The position numbers and the translations under genes are program-made. Below, piece after piece: positions 9,201 through 15,028 of a stretch of DNA of 64,000 nucleotides. Where the stretch lies: the NCBI RefSeq assembly GCF_016864195.1, contig NZ_CP045202.1, positions 2,325,001 through 2,389,000 of the forward strand, given 5' to 3'. Each line of letters begins with the position of its first letter. Position 1 is the first letter of the stretch. The notes under the pieces are model-generated. The model had not been told where the DNA came from, ran no database searches, and worked only from the letters and a program-made list of their open reading frames with translations. Source of the DNA: Dechloromonas sp. TW-R-39-2. GTDB lineage: Bacteria > Pseudomonadota > Gammaproteobacteria > Burkholderiales > Rhodocyclaceae.

Positions 9201-10905
9201 CCCACTGGGCACCATTTCCCGAATAGACAAAGGCAACATCCCCTTCGGATGGCAGCGCGTCTTCAACCGTGATGCCGGCAGGTGACTCACCGGCCGCGTA
9301 GCGCTGAAGAAGCTTGACCGCTGCATCGACCGAATCGGGCATGCATGCGAGGCGCTTCTCCATACGCTCACGGTGGAAAACCGAGGCATAGGCGATGTCG
9401 TAATAGTCCTCTGCTGATTTTCCACTCAGCAACTCTGCATAACGTCGAGCCATAGCGCGCAACGCCGCATCCGTGCGTGCCGAGAGAACGAGCGGCGGCA
9501 AGGAAATATCCTTTGCAACGTCACGCGATTCATCAACGGAGGGGACAAACTCCTGGAGCAGCACGTGCGCATTGGCACCACCAAACCCGAAGGAGTTGAT
9601 GCCAGCGGTGAGCGGCTTATCGTTCTCTTTTGTTAGCGGCTTGTAATCGGTAACAAGTTCGAGATTCAGCTTCTTGAAATCGATGCGCGGATTTGGCGTA
9701 TGCAAGTGGAGCGATGGGGGCAACGCGCGGTTCTTGAGGGCAACCACCGTTTTGACCAAACCCGCCAAGCCGGATGCCGGCTCAAGGTGCCCCAGGTTTG
9801 CCTTCACCGAACCAATCGGCAAGGGCTTGACGCGGCCTTGACCATAGACAGCACCGATCGCAGCCGTCTCGATGGGGTCGCCCGCGGATGTTCCGGTTCC
9901 GTGCGCCTCGACAAAGTCGATATCGCCAGCAGCCAAGCCGCTACGAGCCAAGACTTTGCGCATCAGTTCCGCCTGGCCTTCGCTGCTGGGGATGGTGATG
10001 CCTGTTTTGCGAGCGCCATCAGCATTGACACCACTGGCCAGAATCACGCCATGGATTTGATCCCCTGAAGCCAATGCGTCATCGAGCGGCTTCAACAACA
10101 GTACAACACCACCTTCGGCCCGCACGTAACCGTCTCCGGCAGCATCGAAGGATTTACAGCGGCCATCAGCGGAAAGCATTGATGCTTTGGTGAACCCGAT
10201 GAATGGCTGGGGGTGCAATAGCAGATTGACCCCACCGACCAGCGCACTGGATGCTTCGCCATTGCGCAGGCTATTGCAGGCGTGATGGAGAGCGACCAGA
10301 GAAGACGAGCACGCCGTATCGACAGCCAGCGAGGGGCCGTGCAGATCGAAAATGTACGAGAGACGATTGGCGGCAATACTCAGCGTGTTGCCCGTCATGG
10401 AGTGCGACGTAAGGACCGAGAGGTCGTCCGCCCCCCGCATGCCGTAATCGAACCCAGAAATTCCTATATAGACCGCGCAATTGGTGCCAGCCAATGACGA
10501 AGGCGGCACACCCGCATTCTCCATGGCCTCCCAGGACAGCTCGAGGAGCAATCGCTGCTGGGGGTCTAAAAGCGCAGCCTCACGGGGCGAAATGCCGAAA
10601 AACCCCGCGTCGAACTCGTCAATGCGCGACAGAACCCCCGCCGAAAACGTAATGCTACGCCCCGGCTCGGATCGCTTGTCATGCTGCAACTCAGCAGTCG
10701 CCCAGCGATCCTCGGGAATTTGGGTGACCAGATCGCGTCGCTCTAGCAACGCGCGCCAGAATTCATCTTCCTCACCTAGATCACCGGGCAAGCGAAAAGA
10801 CAAACCGGTGATCGCGATAGGCATCCCTACATCAAGCCGCGCCACCAATGCATCCCTCGCAGGATCAATTTCCTGACACATCCTTGTTATATTTTTTTTT
10901 GACAA
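3292..10905 (-). CDS. rkpA: Fully reducing type I polyketide/fatty-acid synthase, RkpA-like
   Basis: This is a single 2537-residue multidomain synthase. The order is ketosynthase (about 30-450, active Cys199 in DTACSSS), acyltransferase (about 550-870, Ser649 in GHSVGE), dehydratase (about 915-1200, His952 in HRVAGAIVYPG and Asp1115), a methyltransferase-like region (about 1370-1600) that looks degenerate, enoylreductase (about 1760-2070, GAAGGVG), ketoreductase (about 2115-2300, Tyr2286) and carrier protein (Ser2450 in LGLDSL). There is no thioesterase, so release probably uses the coupled oxoamine synthase. The predicted product is a saturated chain, as for rhizobial RkpA in capsule production. 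The start is uncertain: the listed start is TTG, an in-frame ATG lies at 10881, and a run of nine A residues lies between them. Confidence 0.87.
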   Translation of the reverse strand: MSKKNITRMCQEIDPARDALVARLDVGMPIAITGLSFRLPGDLGEEDEFWRALLERRDLVTQIPEDRWATAELQHDKRSEPGRSITFSAGVLSRIDEFDAGFFGISPREAALLDPQQRLLLELSWEAMENAGVPPSSLAGTNCAVYIGISGFDYGMRGADDLSVLTSHSMTGNTLSIAANRLSYIFDLHGPSLAVDTACSSSLVALHHACNSLRNGEASSALVGGVNLLLHPQPFIGFTKASMLSADGRCKSFDAAGDGYVRAEGGVVLLLKPLDDALASGDQIHGVILASGVNADGARKTGITIPSSEGQAELMRKVLARSGLAAGDIDFVEAHGTGTSAGDPIETAAIGAVYGQGRVKPLPIGSVKANLGHLEPASGLAGLVKTVVALKNRALPPSLHLHTPNPRIDFKKLNLELVTDYKPLTKENDKPLTAGINSFGFGGANAHVLLQEFVPSVDESRDVAKDISLPPLVLSARTDAALRAMARRYAELLSGKSAEDYYDIAYASVFHRERMEKRLACMPDSVDAAVKLLQRYAAGESPAGITVEDALPSEGDVAFVYSGNGAQWVGMGQVLMLESPRFAELLAEVDNVMQPLVGFSVITELQADHAAARIDDTTVAQPLLFAIQVAITTLLKEAGIAPAATTGHSVGEIAAAWAAGALDLEQAIHVIVARSQAQGLTRGTGRMAAVGMSAEAVGQLIAELGNASDVEIAGINSPGNVTLSGSLEALHKIQNMVETRGGFFRLLDLDYAFHSRQMEPARADLAQRLEGFKPAGQENAFFVSTVTGDILDGAQLDAEYWWRNVREPVRFADAVGRLAKLGCRVFVEISPHAILQRYISECLTAAATKGRVISTLRRNDDGQERVTEAALRIQLLAEQPAWQSYFPHLGRQVRLPNYPWQRERHWHSTTSEGLLSIQRHRVHPLLGWRMHGADAAWENVLDPIAQPWLADHRVAGAIVYPGAAYIEMALGAAREYFGGETQELEELDIVAPIVFDGDHARSIRLDLSLRDGSFQIRSRQRLSDDEWALNASGRLLGAVSGYVAGESAAIADGEATVDRQTHYRLAHELGLDYGPLFQGMAQANLVGSSLEGRFESQVDLNLEDESWLLHPAIVDVCFQSLLDFFQSEIEAGLGLPLLPVKVGRLRLLGKQPIGAFRTRILRRSLRSVLAEFELLSVDGTKVAVLENCRFRAASLRQDGRQVPACWEIRPVVQPGALAAATAALPEVHTLVQQLKEWFVDCEDDLRRNAYFGEAQPLFDALVSAFASEAMQALLAAKPTEAGSWLDETVIVNDEHRSILAWVRDLLLEQSYLARDEEAWRLTNSDLPPAEEIWRTLLAEYPEAMPELILVGRMGHALLPMLAGDLAPSALAANLRCSHQFETLFDDSITYRGSRLAVEQLLEALARGGPANRQLRVLEIAAGLSEVPRQLGHRVPTDSIDYVLAHGDAEACDHLRHEYQDDEWISVAELEISPPALKAKCSLPACYDVVVFRHSLNSVADHRAMLVWAKANLANGGLLVLAERHADLAADLVWGAGRLAAPQAWQIELETLGFDEVELCREPAGEGSPAGAYLLLAKAPATAAAETTPDTARWLLLAGDAPAAELAQSLQQIMVTRGQVAVGIEIGEHLRSQQTAAALLADLKSEFDGAIDRVLLIAGDHGRDDTSLPADALNLVQALTGLAQAPQLGFVTRGGVPVDGLLDAHNCNPAHAALWGFGRVVMNEYPILACRLIDLPQQDKIPLPSLGELLVDELLHPDGESEVVLQSANRHALRMFHTHLTAPRQDTGDARHFRLDFRVPGQLRNLLWLEQPVRELAADEIEVRPVATGLNFRDIMYVMGLLPDEAVEHGFAGASLGLEFSGIVTRVGHRVDEFVPGDAVMGFGSACFASHVVTRANAVTPKPEGWSFEAAATVPTAFFTVYYALRQLANLQPGERVLIHGAAGGVGIAAVQLARHLGAEVFATAGSDEKRQFVALLGADHVFDSRSLAYGEQILAATGGEGVDVVLNSLAGEAIRRNLQVLRPFGRFLELGKRDFFENTPIGLRPFKDNISYFGIDADQLLISRPDLAGRLFREVMALFRSGVLTPLPVRAFPAERVVDAFRYMQQAKQIGKVVVSFEGARLVPQAIQPQHPRIEFAGDGAYLVTGGISGFGLETARWLARHGAGQLVLLSRRGASTPGGEEAVASLRALGAQVLVLACDVADRASLAEALRHPDILPLKGVFHAAMVIDDALMANLDPERMDRVLVPKIKGSWNLHELTHTLPLDHFMLYSSVTTFIGNPGQANYVAGNAWLEGLAVLRRAEGLPVTCIGWGPIGDAGYLTRNQVVKDSLASRLGAEPLSAEGALRMLGLALAAPQSNVAIADFQFSALARLLPSAQGPRFNSLRRHGADASAGAESLDDFKAMIEGKSSSEVQALVAQLVTQEVAQILAVSAERIDPARSLHDLGLDSLMGVELALSLEKRFGIQVPAMLLNEGPTVERVTARILERLTTTDSTDDDASNLAATAHGMAAQHGEAVSQEIIDAALADIQKKQTSA

Positions 10906-11223
10906 AACTCATTTAGCGCATTTTGCAAAAACCCTATCGATATATGCAAAACGCAATTTTCGCTTGAAAGTAACATTTCTAATTGTATCAAATTGACCTG
11001 AAACTGACGATATGACCAACGCAATAGGTCGGCCCTACAAATTCATTTCCACGCCGCTACCGCTTGAAGGAAGCGGGATGCCGGCCTGACGGAGATAAGT
11101 CGGCCGCTTTACTGGAAATACATGCCTCGAAAGCCGAGGGTTTCGAGAACGTTGAACTGCTTTTATTGAAGGCCATTTTTCACCTTTCGTTAATTGGCGC
11201 TGGTGTATCGGTGCTGTGGAAAA
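10906..11223. other. Intergenic region between capsule locus and mobile island
   Basis: No convincing gene is seen in these 318 bases. The part next to the synthase start (10906-11010) is AT-rich and presumably holds the promoter for the capsule operon, but no promoter with good spacing could be identified. The distal part is GC-richer and blends into the small island genes. It is the likely left junction of the accessory island, although no direct repeat matching the tRNA side was found. Confidence 0.5.
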
Positions 11224-11352
11224 TCAGCTCAGATCCCATGCCTCCCGGCCGAGTTGAACCGGCTCGGGGGGAGGGTTGATAGAGGCGTACATATCCACGG
11301 CCAGCACGGCTGACCAGAAGAAAATCATGGAAAGGATCTGAACGCGACTCAT
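11224..11352 (-). CDS. Small predicted membrane protein, 42 residues, unknown function
   Basis: An ATG at 11352 opens a 42-residue frame ending in TGA at 11224. The N-terminal half (VQILSMIFFWSAVLAVDMYA) is hydrophobic enough for a single membrane segment or signal anchor, and the C-terminal half is proline-rich and polar. It starts 3 bp after the stop of the upstream DUF6573-like gene, so it would belong to the same transcript. No family is recognised. It could be a chance frame; the tight spacing and the membrane-like composition are the only support. Confidence 0.4.
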   Translation of the reverse strand: MSRVQILSMIFFWSAVLAVDMYASINPPPEPVQLGREAWDLS

Positions 11353-11355
11353 GTC

Positions 11356-11748
11356 TTAGTCTTCGTGCGGCAGCATGATCGTGATCACCAGCTCGCCCTG
11401 GTCGCCTGGGCCAACGACGAGCTTGAATTCGAAGTTGCGGCGGCGACCGGCGCCCGCGATGATCACGGGGAAAACCACGGTGGATTCGTCCAGCTTGCGG
11501 CCGGCTGCGCGGCTCATCCAAAGCATGTCGTGGAGGATTCCGGCGTAGCTGTTGCAGTAATTCCGGTTATCCACGGCCTTCTGCATCACCTCGAACACCG
11601 CAGCGGTAGCGGCGACCGGGAATTTGTAGTGCTGGCGGCAAACCGGCGCGGTATCACTCTCCGGATAGGAAAAATCGACCAATACGCCATCCTCGATCGC
11701 CTGGGCGCGGGTATAGGCGTAGATCACGTCACCGAAAATTGCATTCAT
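11356..11748 (-). CDS. DUF6573-like island protein, unknown function
   Basis: The 130-residue protein begins MNAIFGDVIYAYTRAQAIEDG, a segment I associate with the DUF6573 family found on plasmids and integrative elements. The body is mixed alpha/beta with no membrane segment and no catalytic motif that I can name. A ribosome binding site (AGGAG) sits 7-8 bp before the ATG. It lies 18 bp downstream of another small unknown gene and 3 bp upstream of a possible tiny membrane protein, so three genes probably form one unit. Functions for this family are not established, and the domain assignment is from memory of the N-terminal motif. Confidence 0.7.
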   Translation of the reverse strand: MNAIFGDVIYAYTRAQAIEDGVLVDFSYPESDTAPVCRQHYKFPVAATAAVFEVMQKAVDNRNYCNSYAGILHDMLWMSRAAGRKLDESTVVFPVIIAGAGRRRNFEFKLVVGPGDQGELVITIMLPHED

Positions 11749-11766
11749 GGTTTGCTCCTGGTGGTC

Positions 11767-12090
11767 TTAGATGAGGGGAAGAAGGGCCGGCAGTGCGGCA
11801 AAGGCTTTGCAGTTGGCAGCCAGATCGTTGAGATCCCGGTAGTAGCGCCCTCCTCCGATGTGCATCGACCCGAGGGCGATACGGTGCGTTGAAACCCACC
11901 ATTGATCGCTGTCGTGTTGCTTGTAAGCGCAGTAATGAACGCCCCGGCGGGTGGTGCTGAAGTAGGAAGCGCCATCGAGCGTTTCGCAGGTAATCGGGTG
12001 GCTGTTCAGGGTCTGGGGTTTGCTGATCTGGATTGCTGCATCCCGTACCTGGCTTTTGCTTGTGGTGGCTGGTTGTTGATGTGCGTGCAT
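11767..12090 (-). CDS. Hypothetical island protein, 107 residues
   Basis: I start this gene at 12090 (MHAHQQ) because a good AGGAGAAA ribosome binding site lies just upstream; the frame is open for 34 more codons but without a comparable signal. The protein has a polar N-terminus, then a segment with several aromatic and histidine residues (YFSTTRRGVHYCAY, WWVSTHRIALG), and no membrane span. I do not recognise a family. It is the first gene of a three-gene minus-strand cluster with the DUF6573-like gene, and appears to be a cargo or maintenance gene of the mobile island. Confidence 0.6.
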   Translation of the reverse strand: MHAHQQPATTSKSQVRDAAIQISKPQTLNSHPITCETLDGASYFSTTRRGVHYCAYKQHDSDQWWVSTHRIALGSMHIGGGRYYRDLNDLAANCKAFAALPALLPLI

Positions 12091-12555
12091 GGCTGTTTCT
12101 CCTTTTCCTAGATCCGTCTTGCTTGCAGTGCCCGTGCCGTCGAGGAACACGCCAGGAAAAGCGACCAGAAAGGGAGAAACCACAGGCCGCATGCGGACCG
12201 CAGCGCAGCGAGGACCGAACGGGCGCGGATTTCAGGGCGAAGCCCGGCCCTTGCAGGGAGCGCTGGCGTGTTACACGTCGGCGTTTTAGGGCGCTGCATG
12301 CGTTTAAGACGGTTTTAGGGAAAGGAAGCGCACCGTAGATCAACGGCTTCCAGCCACCAAAGGCCGATTTATCGGCCGACTGACTGCCGCGCAGCGGCCG
12401 GGGCTTTAGCCCCTACAGCGCCGGGACGGCGCAAGCGAAAGGGGGCAGAAGGGTTTTCTCACCGCTTTGCGGGGAGATAGCCGAGCCTGACTCGGCTACC
12501 CTGGCAGAACCCGCTCGGCCCTCGGCCGATTCGCCGAACAGAACATAGGGCCGAT
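12091..12555. other. Gene-poor GC-rich stretch left of the IS4 element
   Basis: No gene with a credible start was found in these 465 bases. The stretch contains a near-perfect palindrome at 12362-12377 (GGCCGAT, two bases, ATCGGCC) and ends with the 9-bp sequence AGGGCCGAT that the IS4-family element duplicated. It presumably holds the promoter for the minus-strand genes ending at 11224. Confidence 0.5.
12362..12377. repeat. GGCCGAT palindrome
   Basis: GGCCGAT-TT-ATCGGCC is a perfect 7-bp inverted repeat with a 2-bp centre. It belongs with the related AGGGCCGATATA motifs at 12547, 13881 and 13954. It is possibly an operator or a replication/partition site of the island. Confidence 0.55.
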
Positions 12556-13880
12556 CAGTAGTGTCCGGTTAAAACGCACCCCATGAGCCTGAAACCAAGA
12601 ACTGGAGGGACTTTCGGCGACTTTTTTCCTGTCCCCGATTTGAACGGCGATTTGCCGATCGGGCAGTCTGTCGGCTTTGAATTCGCCGGAGACGCCGATG
12701 AATCTCGGCAAGACACTGTTCGCCCAACTCATGGATTTCCTGCCATGGAAGACTTTTCATCGCATTGTCGATCGCCACGACGGCGATCGCTACGTCAAGT
12801 CGATGACCTGCGCCGAGCAATTCCGTGTGATGGCCTTCGCGCAACTGACCTACCGCGAAAGCCTGCGCGACATCGAGGTCTGTCTCTCGGCGCAGTCGGC
12901 CAAGCTTTACCACATGGGATTTCGGCAGGAGATCAAGCGTTCGACGCTGGCCGATGCCAACGAGGCGAGAGACTGGCGTGTTCATGCAGCCTTCGCTCAA
13001 CATCTGATCAACCAAGCCAGAAAGCTCTACACCGGCGACAGTCTGGGCTTCGAGTTGGAGAACACGGCGTACGCGCTCGACTCGACGACCATCGATCTTT
13101 CCTTGTCGCTGTTTCCGTGGGCGCCGTTTCGCACGACCAAGGCGGCGGTGAAAATGCACACGCTGCTCGATCTGCGCGGCAGCATTCCCAGCTTCATCCA
13201 CATCTCGAACGGCAAGCTGCACGACGTCAATGTGCTCGACCTTCTGGTGCCGGAAGCGGGCGCAATCTACGTCATGGATCGCGGCTACTTGGACTTCGCT
13301 CGGCTGTACGCCATGGATCAGGCCAGCGCTTTCTTCGTAACCCGCGCCAAATCGAACATGGATGCTCGGCGAATCTATTCCGCAACCACCGACCGAAGCA
13401 CGGGGATCATTTGCGACCAGACGATCGGCCTCAACGGCTACAAGACCGGCAAGGACTACCCGGCGCATCTGCGACGCATCCGTTTCAGGGATACCGAGTC
13501 CGGCAAGACGCTGGTGTTCCTGACAAACAACTTCGCGCTGCCGGCAGCCACTATCTGCGCGCTCTACAAGAGCCGCTGGCAGGTCGAGTTGTTTTTCAAG
13601 TGGATCAAGCAGCATCTTCGTATCAAGAAGTTCTACAGCACGTCGGAGAATGCGGTGAAGTCGCAAATCTGGATTGCCGTGTCGGTCTATGTCCTCGTTG
13701 CTATCGTAAAGAAGCGGCTGAACCTCGACGCTTCGCTCTACACTTTGCTACAGATTTTTTCGCTCACCCTGTTCGAGAAGATGCCCATCCAGCAAGCCTT
13801 TGCGGGCGGCAGCTACACTTCAGAACCGATCGGCGATTGCAACCAATTGAATCTATTCGCGTTTTAACCGGACACCACTG
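12556..13880 (+). mobile_element. IS4-family insertion sequence with perfect 9-bp target duplication
   Basis: The element is 1325 bp. Its left end reads CAGTAGTGTCCGGTTAAAAC and its right end, on the other strand, CAGTGGTGTCCGGTTAAAAC, so the terminal repeats differ at one position over 20 bases. The 9-bp sequence AGGGCCGAT flanks it on both sides (12547-12555 and 13881-13889), as expected of a recent single insertion. It encodes one intact DDE transposase. The insertion split an AGGGCCGATATATGTCC motif that belongs to a repeat family of the island. Confidence 0.93.
12698..13867 (+). CDS. IS4-family DDE transposase
   Basis: I place the start at the ATG at 12698 (MNLGKTLFAQLMDFLP), which has GGAG eight bases upstream, giving 389 residues. 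The N-terminal part resembles the DUF4372-type domain of this IS group. Catalytic landmarks are ALDSTTIDLS for the first Asp, YVMDRGYLDF for the second, and the IS4 signature Y-(2)-R-(3)-E-(6)-K in YKSRWQVELFFKWIK. The frame is uninterrupted and ends 13 bp before the right end of the element, so the enzyme is probably active. Confidence 0.93.
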   Translation: MNLGKTLFAQLMDFLPWKTFHRIVDRHDGDRYVKSMTCAEQFRVMAFAQLTYRESLRDIEVCLSAQSAKLYHMGFRQEIKRSTLADANEARDWRVHAAFAQHLINQARKLYTGDSLGFELENTAYALDSTTIDLSLSLFPWAPFRTTKAAVKMHTLLDLRGSIPSFIHISNGKLHDVNVLDLLVPEAGAIYVMDRGYLDFARLYAMDQASAFFVTRAKSNMDARRIYSATTDRSTGIICDQTIGLNGYKTGKDYPAHLRRIRFRDTESGKTLVFLTNNFALPAATICALYKSRWQVELFFKWIKQHLRIKKFYSTSENAVKSQIWIAVSVYVLVAIVKKRLNLDASLYTLLQIFSLTLFEKMPIQQAFAGGSYTSEPIGDCNQLNLFAF

Positions 13881-13995
13881 AGGGCCGATATATGTCCTAA
13901 CCTTCGGACATGTTTGACGACACCAACCTCGCATCCGACAACGCCAGCAAACCAGGGCCGATATATCGGACATATATCGGCCCTGTTTGACGACA
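13881..13995. repeat. Duplicated palindromic unit with TGTTTGACGACA direct repeats
   Basis: Two related units lie 73 bp apart. Unit one (from 13881) reads AGGGCCGATATATGTCC, an inverted pair ATGTCC/GGACAT (13892-13897, 13906-13911), then TGTTTGACGACA (13911-13922). Unit two has perfect 12-bp arms AGGGCCGATATA (13954-13965) and its complement (13973-13984), then the same TGTTTGACGACA (13984-13995). The duplication of palindrome plus 12-bp direct repeat suggests a protein-binding array. No gene overlaps it. Confidence 0.7.
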
Positions 13996-14006
13996 AGCGC
14001 CGGGCG

Positions 14007-14411
14007 CTACCAACGGCGAGGCAATGCCGGGAACGACAGCCAAAGGTCGAGCGTGTGCGGAGCATCCGGCGCCATGGCCCAGTAGTAGATGCCACAAGCA
14101 CGAGAAAACCAGATGGGTGAATCCTCGATCGTGCCGATAGTGATCCAGCGACGACCGAGCAGGCGAAGCTGCTCGGCTGGCACATTGGACGACGACACAT
14201 AGCGCAAAACCAGATCCTCACGGGTCAAGGCGAGCACCGCATCGGATGACAGATCGCCAGTCACCCAACGATCTTCCATCAAGGCATCGTGATGGCGGAA
14301 GGACAGCCAAGCATCCTCGTCCATCTGCTGAAGATGATCGAGCACCTGGCTCCGAAAGCCGATGATCTGCTCTGGTGAGAAGATATCGACGAACAAGACG
14401 CCATCAGACAT
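14007..14411 (-). CDS. Hypothetical island protein, 134 residues
   Basis: The start at 14411 (MSDGVLF) is chosen because GGAGGTG lies 6-7 bp upstream, although the frame extends further. The protein is acidic and soluble with many tryptophans (AWLSFRHHDAL, RWITIG, IYYWAM). I recognise no domain. Its start overlaps the end of the preceding gene by 8 bp, so it belongs to the operon of small genes just downstream of the relaxase gene. Its 3' end abuts the palindromic repeat array at 13881-13995. Confidence 0.6.
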   Translation of the reverse strand: MSDGVLFVDIFSPEQIIGFRSQVLDHLQQMDEDAWLSFRHHDALMEDRWVTGDLSSDAVLALTREDLVLRYVSSSNVPAEQLRLLGRRWITIGTIEDSPIWFSRACGIYYWAMAPDAPHTLDLWLSFPALPRRW

Positions 14412-14691
14412 GCTGCACCTCCGGGGACACCGATTCAAAAACAGGGGCGGAAGAAACCGCAACCGGCTCCGGACCAGCGGCCACAGGCGCTGCGGATGCC
14501 GCCAGCTCGGCCTCGGCCTGCCTGACCAGGCGCGACAGCGCCTTGGTCAAGGCCGGTTCGATATCGAGCACCAGGCCAAGGGGTTGCGAAGCCGCCCGCA
14601 CGGCCGTCAGGCGGGCGGCGAGCTCGGCCGGGACACGGAACGACACGGAAGCAGCGGCAGACGCCGGCTTCAGGATGGATTTGCTGCTCAT
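14404..14691 (-). CDS. Hypothetical protein with ribbon-helix-helix-like N-terminus
   Basis: This 95-residue protein contains VSFRVPAELAARLTAVRAA near its N-terminus, which resembles the beta strand and first helix of ribbon-helix-helix DNA-binding proteins. An alanine/proline/valine-rich tail follows. It overlaps the following gene by 8 bp and the preceding gene by a single base, which shows tight coupling in a relaxase-linked operon. It could be an accessory DNA-binding protein of the mobilisation system, but the resemblance is short and the rest is of low complexity. Confidence 0.5.
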   Translation of the reverse strand: MSSKSILKPASAAASVSFRVPAELAARLTAVRAASQPLGLVLDIEPALTKALSRLVRQAEAELAASAAPVAAGPEPVAVSSAPVFESVSPEVQHV

Positions 14692-14966
14692 CAGATACTC
14701 CTTTGCGGTAGGGTGGTGAAACGGAGGGGCTCGCCGTTGGTCTCGAACCAGATCAGGACCGGCTGACCGGGCCGGGGCGGTGGCCGGTCAGCAGCCAGGC
14801 GCACCGTTTTGGTATCGCCATCGTCGAGCTGGTAGGTCAGCAGCAGAAAGCCGTCAGGCTTCAAATGACAGGACACCGTGCGGGCGGCGAGCATGTTGCA
14901 ATGCGGCGCAATCGCCATGCCGTACGCCTTGGGCAAAGGCGGCGGCGGTAGGGGAGTTGGCTTCAT
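14691..14966 (-). CDS. Hypothetical island protein, 91 residues, proline-rich N-terminus
   Basis: The product starts MKPTPLPPPPLPKAYG and continues as a probably beta-rich small domain (TVSCHLKPDGFLLLTYQLDDG, TVRLAADRP, GQPVLIWFETNG). No family is recognised. It lies just downstream of the relaxase gene, and the 19-bp box at 14998-15016 precedes it by about 30 bp, so it may have its own promoter as the head of a three-gene unit (14966 down to 14007). Confidence 0.55.
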   Translation of the reverse strand: MKPTPLPPPPLPKAYGMAIAPHCNMLAARTVSCHLKPDGFLLLTYQLDDGDTKTVRLAADRPPPRPGQPVLIWFETNGEPLRFTTLPQRSI

Positions 14967-14997
14967 AACGATCCTTGAAAGAGTGGGCCATACCTCT

Positions 14998-15016
14998 TAT
15001 GGCGCCAGCGCGAACC
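14998..15016. repeat. 19-bp box, copy A (upstream of the 14966 gene)
   Basis: TATGGCGCCAGCGCGAACC on the plus strand. It matches copies at 17772 and 20083 over the invariant TATG at one end and AGCGCGAACC at the other. It lies about 30-50 bp upstream of a minus-strand start, in a position fit for an operator or promoter element. Confidence 0.75.
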
Positions 15017-15028
15017 CAAAACGCCGAC

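Noticed and set aside
12583..13881. Second plus-strand frame of 432 codons inside the IS4 element
   Set aside because: It overlaps the transposase in another frame; only the transposase frame has catalytic motifs.
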